A stretch of DNA of 17,026 bases from JBBSWB01 sp038046465 (GCA_038046465.1 JBBSWB010000023.1:1-17026), one strand, 5' to 3'. Counted from the stretch's first letter, positions 6,957-14,554 are shown. Notes: a model not told the origin generated them from the letters alone. Translations and numbers: made by a program.

Positions 6957-7150
6957 CCTTTATAAAGGGGTGCTTACTTAATAGTAGTACCCTTAAAATA
7001 GTAGATAAAGTGTTAATCGGTTCACGCCAAGGTGGTAAACTAATGTTTCCACTTTGTAATGCTAAAAACCGAAATGTTTAAATAAAAAGCCCCTTTTTAA
7101 GGCTTAAATAAGCAATAATGCTCAAAAACCTTTTAAAAGGATTTGGAGGA
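6957..7150 (+). promoter_or_regulatory. Long promoter/leader region of the S-layer-like gene
   Basis: Several TATA-like sites are present: CCTTTATAAAGG (6957-6968), TTTAAATAAAAA (7077-7088) and GGCTTAAATAAGC (7101-7113). A strong Shine-Dalgarno, GGAGGA (7145-7150), lies 8 nt before ATG 7159. Most other genes in the window have TATA boxes close to the start and no SD, so this gene differs in having a real 5' leader. The transcription start is unresolved; using the first TATA box would leave a leader of about 170 nt. No coding potential is seen from 6902 to 7158. Confidence 0.6.
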
Positions 7151-7158
7151 AGTTAAAA

Positions 7159-8460
7159 ATGAAAAAATTGTTAAGCATAATGGCTTTGTTTGTTATTAGC
7201 TTACTGAGCTTTTCCATGGTTAGTGCAGTAGTAACTACTCAACTAACTGTTGATAAAGTAGAAGTTAATGGCGATGAAGTTAGTATGATTGCTGGTGCTC
7301 CGGCACTTGCAGTTGAAGAAGGTCAAAACTTAAAAATTAGAGTGGATTTTACAGCTTATACCGAAGCAGATGTTGAAGTAGAAGCAGTAATCAGTGGTTA
7401 TGATTATTCTGACTACGAAGTTCTTAAGGATTCAACCCTTAAACACTTCAATGCGAATACCGTAGACCACGTTGATTTAGAACTAGTTTTACCTAAGAAA
7501 TTAGATGATGACCGATACTGGTTACGATTGAGAGTTATGGATAAAAACCTTGAAGTTTTAGTCCAAAACGTAGAATTAGCAATTGTTCCAGCTAGACACG
7601 ATTTAGAAGTAGCTGATGTTGCTTTCTCTCCAGGAAGTACAGTTAAAGCTGGTCGAACTTTATATGCTGATGTTCTTTTACAGAACTTTGGTGCTAAAGA
7701 TGAAAAAGACGCTAAAGTAACTGTAGCTATTCCTGCTCTGGGCGTAAGTGCAACTGAATACGTTGATGTTTTAAGCGATTATACCATTGACGTTAACAAC
7801 CTGCAGATACAACTAGAAGACGAGGATGTTTTAAGCGACAATACTGTTGACGTTGAAATGGTCTTAAGAATACCAGAAACCGCAGAAGAAGGGGATTACG
7901 AAGTTGAAGTAACCCTAGCTTATGACAATCTGGAAAAGACTGTTAAAGAAACTTACACTTTGCATGTTTTGGCTGACAAGGCTTTCCAAGACCAAGAAAA
8001 TGTTTTAGTATTGGCTGTTGGCCCTGAAACCCAAAACGTAGCTGCTGGTAAAACTGTAACTTATGCTATAGCTTTAACCAACGCTGGCGCTGTTTCCAAA
8101 GCATTTTCATTAGAATCTGCACTTGGCGACTGGGCTACCGCTACTTTAAGTGAAAGTTTAGTTGTTCTAGAACCTGGTAAAAACCAAATTGTTTACGTAG
8201 ATCTAACTGTTGCTGATGACACTGTTGCTGGAGAGCACTTAGCTTCTCTAACAGTTAAATCTGGCAGTGATGTCTTGCAAACTGTTGTCTTAAAAGCAAA
8301 CGTTGTTGGCGACTCTGCTCAAAACGACGGAATTAGTCTTAGAAGCGGATTAGAAATTGCTCTAGTAGTATTAGTAGTATTACTAATAATCCTAGGCTTA
8401 GTTATCGGCTTCAGTAGATTAAGAAAAGACGACGACGGCGAAGAACAAACTTACTACTAA
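7159..8460 (+). CDS. Putative S-layer / COG1361-type surface protein
   Basis: The 433-aa protein starts with a signal peptide (residues 1 to about 23, ending V-S-A) and ends with one membrane anchor (about 398-418) followed by basic R-L-R-K and an acidic tail ending Q-T-Y-Y. The ectodomain is acidic and beta-rich, with immunoglobulin-like repeats of the CARDB/NEW type; the opening T-V-D-K-V-E-V-N-G-D-E-V is typical of DPANN putative S-layer proteins. A 30-bp stretch at 7765-7794 recurs at 7825-7854 with 26 of 30 identities, encoding D-V-L-S-D-x-T-x-D-V twice. A strong SD and a perfect terminator hairpin suggest abundant expression. It probably forms or anchors the cell envelope; structural confirmation is lacking. 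Confidence 0.82.
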   Translation: MKKLLSIMALFVISLLSFSMVSAVVTTQLTVDKVEVNGDEVSMIAGAPALAVEEGQNLKIRVDFTAYTEADVEVEAVISGYDYSDYEVLKDSTLKHFNANTVDHVDLELVLPKKLDDDRYWLRLRVMDKNLEVLVQNVELAIVPARHDLEVADVAFSPGSTVKAGRTLYADVLLQNFGAKDEKDAKVTVAIPALGVSATEYVDVLSDYTIDVNNLQIQLEDEDVLSDNTVDVEMVLRIPETAEEGDYEVEVTLAYDNLEKTVKETYTLHVLADKAFQDQENVLVLAVGPETQNVAAGKTVTYAIALTNAGAVSKAFSLESALGDWATATLSESLVVLEPGKNQIVYVDLTVADDTVAGEHLASLTVKSGSDVLQTVVLKANVVGDSAQNDGISLRSGLEIALVVLVVLLIILGLVIGFSRLRKDDDGEEQTYY

Positions 8461-8473
8461 AAGTAAGGCAGTT

Positions 8474-8503
8474 AATTTGGAGGCTTCCTCCAAATTTTTT
8501 CTT
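8474..8503 (+). terminator. Hairpin terminator of the S-layer-like gene
   Basis: A perfect 10-bp stem, AATTTGGAGG (8474-8483) with CCTCCAAATT (8487-8496) and loop CTT, is followed by a T run, like a bacterial intrinsic terminator. Its right arm is complementary to the SD region ATTTGGAGG (7141-7149) of the same mRNA. Confidence 0.75.
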
Positions 8504-8602
8504 TTTTTTCTTTAACTTTTTTCTTTTTTGATGGTTATTCTATACATTTAAAAGAAAGTTATTCTCATAAATTTTACAGTTTAAGTGCTTGAGGTATTGC
8601 CA

Positions 8603-8692
8603 ATGATATTCCTTTTTGCGTTAATGGTTATCGGATTTATAATAATTCGAAACGTAATGAATAACGTTAAACTAAAACTTGAAGCAGTATAA
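8603..8692 (+). CDS. Possible 29-aa single-span membrane peptide
   Basis: An ATG preceded by GAGGT about 7 nt upstream opens 29 codons: a hydrophobic helix of about 16 residues, then a basic and mixed tail (N-N-V-K-L-K-L-E-A-V). It lies in the 350-bp interval between the S-layer gene and the STAS-like gene. A C-rich hairpin (8699-8742) follows. No homology can be judged; the SD and membrane character are the only support. Confidence 0.35.
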   Translation: MIFLFALMVIGFIIIRNVMNNVKLKLEAV

Positions 8693-8698
8693 AATAAA

Positions 8699-8742
8699 GA
8701 GTCTTGGCTTCGGGGCATTCACTCCCAGCCCCCCTGCCCAGA
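8699..8742. terminator. C-rich stem-loop between convergent genes
   Basis: GTCTTGGC (8701-8708 region) and GCCCAGAC pair with one mismatch, enclosing GGGG/CCCC runs. It stands out as a GC island in AT-rich DNA between a plus-strand ORF and the minus-strand STAS-like gene, and may terminate transcription from either side. Confidence 0.35.
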
Positions 8743-8813
8743 CAAAATAAAATTTGTTTATAAAAAAGGGCAAATATTTTTGTCGGAGTTAGTTAGTTTA
8801 TTAAAAATTGATT

Positions 8814-9104
8814 TTATTGGCTTTCCTGCATGTAATCTACAACAATACCTATTATCTTTTTAATGGTTTCATTACATCCCTTAAACGCGATATCATCTAA
8901 TACTTCAGGACCATACTTCCTGATAACATCGCTAATTAAAGCATGAACAAAAGATTGCGTTGCTCCTTCTACTTCTTCAAAGTTAAGTATAACTTTTTCA
9001 TTTTTTTCTAATGCGGGAATAATCTTAGTAAGCCTAATCTCTCTTGCTAAATCTTTATTCTCTGCAAACAAACCAACAACCTTTATTAGTTTTATTTCTA
9101 TCAT
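8814..9104 (-). CDS. STAS-like protein (DUF4325 type)
   Basis: The 96-aa protein has a beta-alpha pattern and the block N-F-E-E-V-E-G-A-T-Q-S-F-V-H-A-L (41-56), which matches the STAS-like DUF4325 family; Thr49 and Ser51 sit where STAS proteins can be phosphorylated. Its start overlaps the stop of the preceding GHKL ATPase gene by four bases (ATGA), so the two are translationally coupled. By analogy with SpoIIAA/SpoIIAB and RsbV/RsbW the pair could be a kinase/antagonist switch, but archaea have no sigma factor, so the output partner is unknown. The family call is good; the role is inference. Confidence 0.8.
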   Translation of the reverse strand: MIEIKLIKVVGLFAENKDLAREIRLTKIIPALEKNEKVILNFEEVEGATQSFVHALISDVIRKYGPEVLDDIAFKGCNETIKKIIGIVVDYMQESQ

Positions 9105-10066
9105 ATGAACCTCGGTTTTCTATATTTTTCTTTCTTTCGTTCTTTTATCGTTTTGAGATAAGCGTCCCAAATAAGATCCAACAAAACAGTAAATTCTTTT
9201 GTTTTATCAAGAGAAATGTCTACACCAACCACAGTTCCTTGCCAGTTTGGATAATCCTCTCCTTTAGAGTGTCTATCTTGAAAAGGGTTCCCCTGGAGGG
9301 TTATGCGTTTTAAATCAGGCTTGTTTTTTAATAATTTATACATGGCATTGCCGCTGTATATCATAAAAAATTCTCGATTTATTTGAGCAATAGATTTGAT
9401 GAGGAAAAGACCAGCCCCAGCATTGTATTCAGTACCCCCAATTCTTCGTGTGGTACCAGTAATTCCTGGAGTTAAAGCTAATTGGATGGCTTCCAGATGC
9501 GTTTTAGCCGGATAAGCATTGTTTATGGTTTTCTTTATGCCAACACCCGTATCTACAATTCCAATTCGGATAGTATTGCTTTTCTTATAGTATTGTGCTG
9601 AGACAATAGCTCCTCGTTTTGATTCCGAATGCTCTAAAACATTTCTAACCAGTTCGCTGACGATATACTTTATAGGATCCGCTTGTTCAGGTTCTAGATG
9701 TAATAAAGGTACAATATCTGCAATAAATTTTGTCAATTCTTGTGAATTGTTTATTCTTGTAAGCGGTATAAATCTGCCAGCAGATTCATGTTCAATGATA
9801 GGGGTTTCTACTTTAATATTTACTAATTTAAATAGCCCCATTCTCTGCAAATAATGTTTTGATTTTGCTTCTAGTTTCTCGCATTTTACATTTTCTGATT
9901 TAATAGTTAAGCCCAGAGCTGCAACCATGCATAATACAACCGGATGCATTGAAATCCACTTTTTATTTGCAGTGATCTGTAATTTAAAAGGATCAGAAAG
10001 GTCCATTTGCTTTAAAAAAGGGTCAATGTTCCCTAAAAAAGCACTATTAGGCAGGTATATTTTCAT
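9101..10066 (-). CDS. GHKL-type ATPase partner of the STAS-like protein
   Basis: The 321-aa protein has a GHKL (HATPase_c) domain in its middle. The N box is S-E-L-V-R-N-V-L-E-H-S (137-147), the G1 box is D-T-G-V-G-I (172-177), and the ATP-lid G2 region contains N-A-G-A-G-L-F-L-I (215-223). There is no transmembrane sensor, His-kinase dimerisation helix or receiver domain. The first ~90 residues look like a separate alpha/beta module, possibly a degenerate STAS domain, and the C-terminal 40 are basic. ATG 10066 is preceded by TATTTAAATA (10093-10102) and inverted-repeat operator candidates. It is likely cytoplasmic and acts with the co-encoded STAS-like protein. Confidence 0.82.
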   Translation of the reverse strand: MKIYLPNSAFLGNIDPFLKQMDLSDPFKLQITANKKWISMHPVVLCMVAALGLTIKSENVKCEKLEAKSKHYLQRMGLFKLVNIKVETPIIEHESAGRFIPLTRINNSQELTKFIADIVPLLHLEPEQADPIKYIVSELVRNVLEHSESKRGAIVSAQYYKKSNTIRIGIVDTGVGIKKTINNAYPAKTHLEAIQLALTPGITGTTRRIGGTEYNAGAGLFLIKSIAQINREFFMIYSGNAMYKLLKNKPDLKRITLQGNPFQDRHSKGEDYPNWQGTVVGVDISLDKTKEFTVLLDLIWDAYLKTIKERKKEKYRKPRFI

Positions 10067-10072
10067 TTTCTC

Positions 10073-10133
10073 TTACCGGGAATTAGTCTTTGTATTTAAA
10101 TATTTCCTTTTTTACCGGGAATCCCGGTAAAAA
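10073..10133 (-). promoter_or_regulatory. Palindromic operator/promoter of the ATPase-STAS operon
   Basis: A near-perfect dyad at 10109-10133 has 12-bp arms around a single central base (core arms TACCGGGA and TCCCGGTA). A second copy of one arm, TTACCGGGAATTA, lies at 10073-10085, next to the start codon. The palindromic TATA box TATTTAAATA (10093-10102) lies between them. A third partial match, AATCCCGG, is at 10147-10154. The arrangement suggests a dimeric regulator that could block TATA access and transcription start. The regulator is not evident in this window. Confidence 0.7.
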
Positions 10134-10237
10134 GAATAAAAGCTAAAATCCCGGCACAACATTCGCCAAAAACGTTTTATCAATGCCTCTGCCTAGTTTA
10201 ACAACTTTTTTAAGCTCGTTAATTGCCCCAGCAAAGA

Positions 10238-11326
10238 ATGGAGATCGCTATAATTGGTGCTGGTCCGGTGGGTAGTTATGCTGGTTATTTACTCGCTAAA
10301 ACTGGGCATAAGGTTTCTATTTATGAAAAGAAATCAACTATCGGCTTGCCGATTCAATGTACCGGATTACTTACTGCTGATTTTGAGCAGTTCAATTTGC
10401 CGTTAGAACCCTTTTTAGTGAATACTTTTAGTAAACTGGAAATCAATTCTCCCAAAGGGCATAAACAAGAGCTTAAACAGAAAGAATATTTAGTCTGCCG
10501 AAAGAAATTTGATCAGTATTTAGCTAGTTTAGCTGCAAGCGCCGGAGCAAAAATCTATCTTAACCACGCGTTTTTGCGGAAGGAAGGCCAACAGATGGTC
10601 ATTAAAGACAGTAAAAAAGGCAAAGAAGTGCTGGTTAAACCGGATTTAATTATCGCTGCTGACGGGCCGCTTTCTGAAACGGCTAAAGCCTTTGGTTTAT
10701 ATCATCCTCTTCGAAAAAATTACTTAGGTATTCAAGCTGTGGTCGAAGGGACTTTTGAACAAGAAAAGTACTACACCTATTTCGGAGAACACACCTGTCC
10801 AGGAATGTGGGCGTGGGTTGTTCCTGAATCTTCTACGCGGGCCAGAGTAGGCTTATTTAGCTTAAAAGAGCCGCGCAATTATTTTAATCGTTGGCTCAAA
10901 ATAAATCATTTTAAGTTGATAGAAATGCAGGCAGGTTTAGTTCCTCAATACCACCCTCAACAGAAAGTAAAAAAAGGCAATTGTTATCTGCTTGGTGATG
11001 CAGCTGGGTTTGTTAAAGCTTCCACGCTGGGTGGAATTATTCCGGGAATGAAACAGGCAGAAATCTTAGTGGACTGTCTTAATCACGGTAAAACTTATGA
11101 AAAGGAGTTAAGGCCCTTAGTTAGGAAATTAAAATTACACTTAACTGTGCGAAAAATTCTCACCAAATTTTCCGATCAGGATTGGGATAGATTAATTGCT
11201 TATGTTGCCCAGCCCAAGGTACAGGCCGTGTTTGAGAAATACACCCGAGAAAACCCTGTTCCTTTGCTGATTTGGGCGCTGTTAAAAGAGCCCCGCTTTT
11301 TATATTTTGGAAAATATTTGATTTGA
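10238..11326 (+). CDS. FAD-dependent oxidoreductase, geranylgeranyl reductase family
   Basis: A 362-aa flavoprotein. The N-terminal dinucleotide-binding motif is G-A-G-P-V-G-S-Y-A-G (7-16), followed by an acidic E-K-K at the end of beta-2. Further motifs are C-R-K-K-F-D-Q-Y-L-A, the family's R-x-x-F-D-x-x-L-A block, and the FAD-binding G-D-A-A-G-F-V with S-T-L-G-G-I-I-P-G downstream. Archaeal members saturate the isoprenoid chains of membrane lipids, and this is the likely role, though the family also includes other NAD(P)/FAD oxidoreductases. ATG 10238 is preferred over TTG 10223 because the dinucleotide-binding strand begins at once (M-E-I-A-I-I-G). A weak TATA-like CTTTTTTAAG lies about 28 nt upstream. 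Confidence 0.82.
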   Translation: MEIAIIGAGPVGSYAGYLLAKTGHKVSIYEKKSTIGLPIQCTGLLTADFEQFNLPLEPFLVNTFSKLEINSPKGHKQELKQKEYLVCRKKFDQYLASLAASAGAKIYLNHAFLRKEGQQMVIKDSKKGKEVLVKPDLIIAADGPLSETAKAFGLYHPLRKNYLGIQAVVEGTFEQEKYYTYFGEHTCPGMWAWVVPESSTRARVGLFSLKEPRNYFNRWLKINHFKLIEMQAGLVPQYHPQQKVKKGNCYLLGDAAGFVKASTLGGIIPGMKQAEILVDCLNHGKTYEKELRPLVRKLKLHLTVRKILTKFSDQDWDRLIAYVAQPKVQAVFEKYTRENPVPLLIWALLKEPRFLYFGKYLI

Positions 11327-11420
11327 AAGAATTAAGTTTAAATATTAAGTCGTGGAATTAGATTAAATAATTAGGTCAAGTGAATTATAACGTTAGTTCC
11401 ACTCTTTGAGGGTTATTAAA

Positions 11421-11750
11421 ATGAATCTAGCTGAAGAATTAGAACAAATCCAACAACTACCTTCACAAGTATCACCAGCAACTAAAGACCAAGCAATGAA
11501 AGAAATCATAGATGGTTATGTTGCCTTGCACCACGATCCTAATAATAATTTTAGTGTGCCTTTATTAATTCGTGCCTTAAATGCTGAAACGTCACTAAAA
11601 CGAGAGTATGAACGATTAAACCGTAACGTTTCTCAGTTTGTTATGGAAGAAGGGAATATACATTTAGTTGGAACAGGAATTTATGGTTTAGATAAAAGTA
11701 TAACTATAATAGACCAAGCAATCCTTAAATTATATATGACTAATGTTTGA
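11421..11750 (+). CDS. Hypothetical helical protein, 109 aa
   Basis: Not recognised. A mostly helical, soluble, slightly acidic protein without Cys pairs, signal peptide or membrane spans. ATG 11421 follows GAGGG (11408-11412) at SD distance; the frame extends upstream to TTG 11406, which would overlap that SD. TATA-like GTTTAAATATTAAG (about 11336-11349) lies further upstream, implying a short leader. It stands alone between the reductase and a convergent gene. Confidence 0.65.
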   Translation: MNLAEELEQIQQLPSQVSPATKDQAMKEIIDGYVALHHDPNNNFSVPLLIRALNAETSLKREYERLNRNVSQFVMEEGNIHLVGTGIYGLDKSITIIDQAILKLYMTNV

Positions 11751-11796
11751 TCCTAAATTAAGTTGAATTATTTATCTGTTTCTAAAACAAACAACT

Positions 11797-12543
11797 CTAA
11801 GAAAACCGTCTCATAATCTCGACGTATTTTTGGTTCAATCCGCCCAACCGAAATATAATTACCTCTTTGATGCCGGTTTCTTTAGCAATGCGTAAGTCTT
11901 CTTTCAATTGAGCTAGAGAAAGCAAAGCTTCTTTTCCTTCAATACCCGTTGCAATAGTGCCATAAGCAATCAGAAACTTATCTCCAAATTCTTTCTTTCC
12001 TCGGTTCAATTCATTGATAATAAAATCTTTGTTAAAATGATGTACAGAATGATAAGCCATTTTGATTATATTTGCATTGCCCGTTTTATAGTGAAGCCCA
12101 AGAAATTGAAGAAATTTCTCTTTTCTTTTCCCTTCTGGGTAATACTCAGCAAGATAAATTTTCCCAGGATAATTTTTGATGAACTCTTTTATTAATTGTT
12201 TGTTTCTATGGAAATTAAATAATTGGGTTACATATAGTTTGGGATTTTTAGTCGTTGGAAGTTCTAAGTCCAGCATCACGGAAGTCTTTGTTCCTTTTAA
12301 TTCATTAAAAATTCTTTTAAGTGCCGAGCGTTTTGTAAAAGGAGAAATCCAGTAGCCTTCCTTAATTTCCAATATCGGCCAGTAAATAAATTCGGTAATA
12401 TTCTTATTCTTAATTTTTGATTTGATTATCTTAAACTGTTTTAAGCTCTTAGCGGCAAGATATAATTTAGTTGGCCAAGTGATTAATTTAATTTTTTCTA
12501 AATTCGGTTTAGTGGGAAATTCTTCAAAAAAAGTAATTAACAT
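11797..12543 (-). CDS. Conserved-looking hypothetical, possible TIM-barrel fold
   Basis: A soluble basic protein of 248 aa from ATG 12543 (a GTG at 12552 would add three residues). Hydrophobic beta-strands alternate with helices through the length, for example L-I-T-W-P-T-K-L-Y-L-A, F-I-Y-W-P-I-L-E, V-M-L-D-L-E-L-P, I-Y-L-A-E-Y-Y-P, L-I-A-Y-G-T-I-A-T-G and E-V-I-I-F-R-L-G-G. Several strands end in acidic residues, as in glycoside-hydrolase-like barrels, so an enzyme is plausible. No signal peptide. I cannot name a family or substrate. It is divergent from the HAD gene, with a long inverted repeat between them (12611-12650). Confidence 0.7.
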   Translation of the reverse strand: MLITFFEEFPTKPNLEKIKLITWPTKLYLAAKSLKQFKIIKSKIKNKNITEFIYWPILEIKEGYWISPFTKRSALKRIFNELKGTKTSVMLDLELPTTKNPKLYVTQLFNFHRNKQLIKEFIKNYPGKIYLAEYYPEGKRKEKFLQFLGLHYKTGNANIIKMAYHSVHHFNKDFIINELNRGKKEFGDKFLIAYGTIATGIEGKEALLSLAQLKEDLRIAKETGIKEVIIFRLGGLNQKYVEIMRRFS

Positions 12544-12610
12544 CTTTGACACAAATAAGAAAGAAAGCTTTTTGCTTAATATGTTTTTCTAAACTAATCA
12601 TTTCAATTAA

Positions 12611-12650
12611 TGAAAGACATAAGTAATACATATTGATGTTATGTCTTTCA
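12611..12650. repeat. 12-bp inverted repeat between divergent genes
   Basis: TGAAAGACATAA (12611-12622) and TTATGTCTTTCA (12639-12650) are perfectly complementary, separated by 16 bp. It lies between the minus-strand barrel-like gene and the plus-strand HAD gene, a position suiting a shared operator; a transcript hairpin is the alternative. Confidence 0.6.
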
Positions 12651-12708
12651 AAATTTAGTTGGGGAAATTAATATGCACAACTATTGTCCTCAACCAAATT
12701 ATCAAAAG

Positions 12709-12718
12709 TATTAAAAAT
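12709..12718 (+). promoter_or_regulatory. TATA-like box of the HAD gene
   Basis: TATTAAAAAT is centred about 24-26 nt before the ATG pair 12737/12740, supporting those starts over the upstream TTG 12659. Confidence 0.5.
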
Positions 12719-12736
12719 AGTGCGCTTTCCCTATCT

Positions 12737-13414
12737 ATGATGAGCATAAAATTAGTGATGTTTGACATGGATGGGACGATTGTGCAGTACAAAGAATCAA
12801 AAATGCTTTCCAGCTGGGGCGCTTTAGGTATCGCTGCCGGCGTCAACGAGGAGTGGGACCAATTAATGAACCACTACCTTTCCTTGCCAGAGCTAGATCA
12901 GCAATATAACGAATGGTTTGAAAAGAACTGCCGCTGCTTAACAGATATGCTCGTCCAACCCATTTTAGAGCAAATTCTCCCTCCACCCTATACGCCTGGC
13001 TTTTTGGAATTTTGCAATTACCTCGGCCAACAAGGGGTTAAAAAAGGCATGATTAGCGGCGGCATAAATTTAGTAGCCGAGCATGTCCAAAAAGAAGCTT
13101 CTTTAGATTTTATCCTGGTGCCAGAAATTTATGTTTCCCAAGGCAAGTTCACCGGTACTGGAAAAATAAACGTTCCTTTGATGGGTAAAGGTATTTTTGT
13201 TAAAGAAAAACTAGCCGAATATGGTTTAACCAGAGAGCAAGTCGCTTTTTTTGGCGACGCTTTTAATGACGTTCCGGCCTGGAAAGAGGTAGACTTCCCG
13301 TTTGGTATTAATGCCCGAACAGAAGAAGGCCGGCTATTACTTAAAGAAAATTTTCAAGATTTTCATGAAGCACTAAAATATGTTCGGGAAAAGAGGTTAA
13401 TATGCCCACCTTAA
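12737..13414 (+). CDS. HAD-superfamily phosphatase, phosphoserine phosphatase-like
   Basis: About 225 aa. The HAD motifs occur in order: motif I F-D-M-D-G-T (nucleophile and acid/base Asp, about residues 9-14), motif II S-G-G-I-N after M-I, a Lys region around G-K-G-I-F-V-K, and motif III/IV F-G-D-A-F-N-D-V-P. An insert between motifs I and II gives a helical cap, as in SerB-like (subfamily I) enzymes. It would hydrolyse a small phosphorylated metabolite; SerB is the closest pattern, but the substrate is not proven. Either ATG 12737 or 12740 may be used. The 3' end overlaps the next gene by 13 nt, implying cotranscription and perhaps coupled function. Confidence 0.85.
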   Translation: MMSIKLVMFDMDGTIVQYKESKMLSSWGALGIAAGVNEEWDQLMNHYLSLPELDQQYNEWFEKNCRCLTDMLVQPILEQILPPPYTPGFLEFCNYLGQQGVKKGMISGGINLVAEHVQKEASLDFILVPEIYVSQGKFTGTGKINVPLMGKGIFVKEKLAEYGLTREQVAFFGDAFNDVPAWKEVDFPFGINARTEEGRLLLKENFQDFHEALKYVREKRLICPP

Positions 13415-13773
13415 TCGCTTGTCTATCAACTGGAAAAGGAACCTGGTTGGAAGTAACTAAAGTTATTCAGTCCCAGCCGTGGGATAAAGTTTATCTGTTA
13501 ACTAACCAGTTTGGACAGGATAATTTTAAAGCAAATCAAAACACGGAACTAATTATCATAAATAGTTTTAAAGAAACCACGGAGTTAGTTGAAGAAATTA
13601 AACAGCAGCTTAAAAATAAGATTAAAGATTTTGAAATTGCTTTAAATTTGGTTTCGGGTTCGGGAAAAGAGCACATGGCTTTATTAGAAGCGGTGCTGGA
13701 ATTGGGCTTAAATTTCCGCATAGTAACTTTAAACTATAATCGGGTAGAAGCGTTAGGCATAAAAAGAAATTAA
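13402..13773 (+). CDS. Small CARF-like Rossmann protein, 123 aa
   Basis: Begins with a strand and glycine turn, C-L-S-T-G-K-G-T-W (7-15), followed by W-D-K-V-Y-L-L-T-N (27-35). Later comes N-L-V-S-G-S-G-K-E-H-M-A-L-L-E-A (82-97) and the strand F-R-I-V-T-L. The pattern of an N-terminal nucleotide-binding turn and a distal N-x-x-G-G/S-x-K-x-M-A-L motif resembles CARF (CRISPR-associated Rossmann) domains that bind cyclic oligonucleotides. No effector domain and no CRISPR array are present here. It overlaps the HAD phosphatase gene by 13 nt, so the two are co-expressed. The fold call is moderate; ligand binding is inference. Confidence 0.55.
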   Translation: MPTLIACLSTGKGTWLEVTKVIQSQPWDKVYLLTNQFGQDNFKANQNTELIIINSFKETTELVEEIKQQLKNKIKDFEIALNLVSGSGKEHMALLEAVLELGLNFRIVTLNYNRVEALGIKRN

Positions 13774-13798
13774 ATCCTAAAATTAATTTTTCCCAAAC

Positions 13799-14554
13799 TT
13801 AGTTCATAACCCCATACCACTGGTACAGCAAGCGGTCTACGGCTTTAACTAAATCATATTCATTGCCAGTTATTTTAATGCACGTCCCTAACAGTTCTAC
13901 CGAAGGCTTTTCATCTACGACCAGTTCAATTACTGGTTTTCCTTGTGCATCCTGGCAATTTAAGACTAATCGATCTTCACAAATATCATTTTTTTCCGTG
14001 CAAGCGGAAGTCACATTTCTTTCAATACCCTGAAGAACGTTATTATTTAATTCCATCAAAGCGAGAGTATAATATTTATTGCCATTGATGGTCGGGTTAA
14101 TAGTAACATAAACAAAATTATCGCGGTAAAAATCTGAAGATAAAGCTCCTGTAGTTTCTACGTGTTCTACTTCTTTAGGACTAAAGTGCAGCGGAGTTTT
14201 AATTAAGCGGTTGCCTGCTTTTATTTCCGTCCACCACAACCCGTCTGCTTTTACAAAACTAAATCCATTGTAAAGGTAGCCTTCTTCTTCATCCAGGTTT
14301 CCTGCTAAGTTTTCTTGATGTAAAGTATCTAGAGTGACTACTCCGGCTCCAGTAAAATAATCATATAATTTGAATCCACCAAAGGATAAAGCAAATATTC
14401 CCACTAAAGCAATAATCATAATTAAAATGTTTTTCCCGTCATCTTTTATGCTAAAACTTGAATCTTGGTCTTCTTTGACCATATTTTCCGTATCTGTTTC
14501 TTCTGTACTTACTGGTTCTTGCTCCAAAGCTTTCCCAATTTTTAGATCTTCCAT
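13799..14554 (-). CDS. Single-pass membrane protein with Cys-containing external domain
   Basis: A 251-aa protein with an acidic cytoplasmic N-terminus (1-40), one membrane helix (about 42-64, I-L-I-M-I-I-A-L-V-G-I-F-A-L) and a beta-rich C-terminal domain. That domain has four Cys (S-A-C, I-C-E, L-N-C-Q, G-T-C-I), which could form two disulfides outside the cell. It ends in L-Y-Q-W-Y-G-V-M-N. I do not recognise the family. Convergent with the CARF-like gene (25-nt gap). The start ATG 14554 is supported by an AT-rich TATA-like AATATTCTTAAA about 30 nt upstream. Confidence 0.7.
   Translation of the reverse strand: MEDLKIGKALEQEPVSTEETDTENMVKEDQDSSFSIKDDGKNILIMIIALVGIFALSFGGFKLYDYFTGAGVVTLDTLHQENLAGNLDEEEGYLYNGFSFVKADGLWWTEIKAGNRLIKTPLHFSPKEVEHVETTGALSSDFYRDNFVYVTINPTINGNKYYTLALMELNNNVLQGIERNVTSACTEKNDICEDRLVLNCQDAQGKPVIELVVDEKPSVELLGTCIKITGNEYDLVKAVDRLLYQWYGVMN

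Noticed and set aside
10150..10240. A 33-residue minus-strand frame with protein-like ending (K-T-F-L-A-N-V-V-P-G-F) before the reductase gene
   Set aside because: No start codon after the preceding in-frame stop, overlaps the reductase start, and no recognised family; at most a gene remnant.
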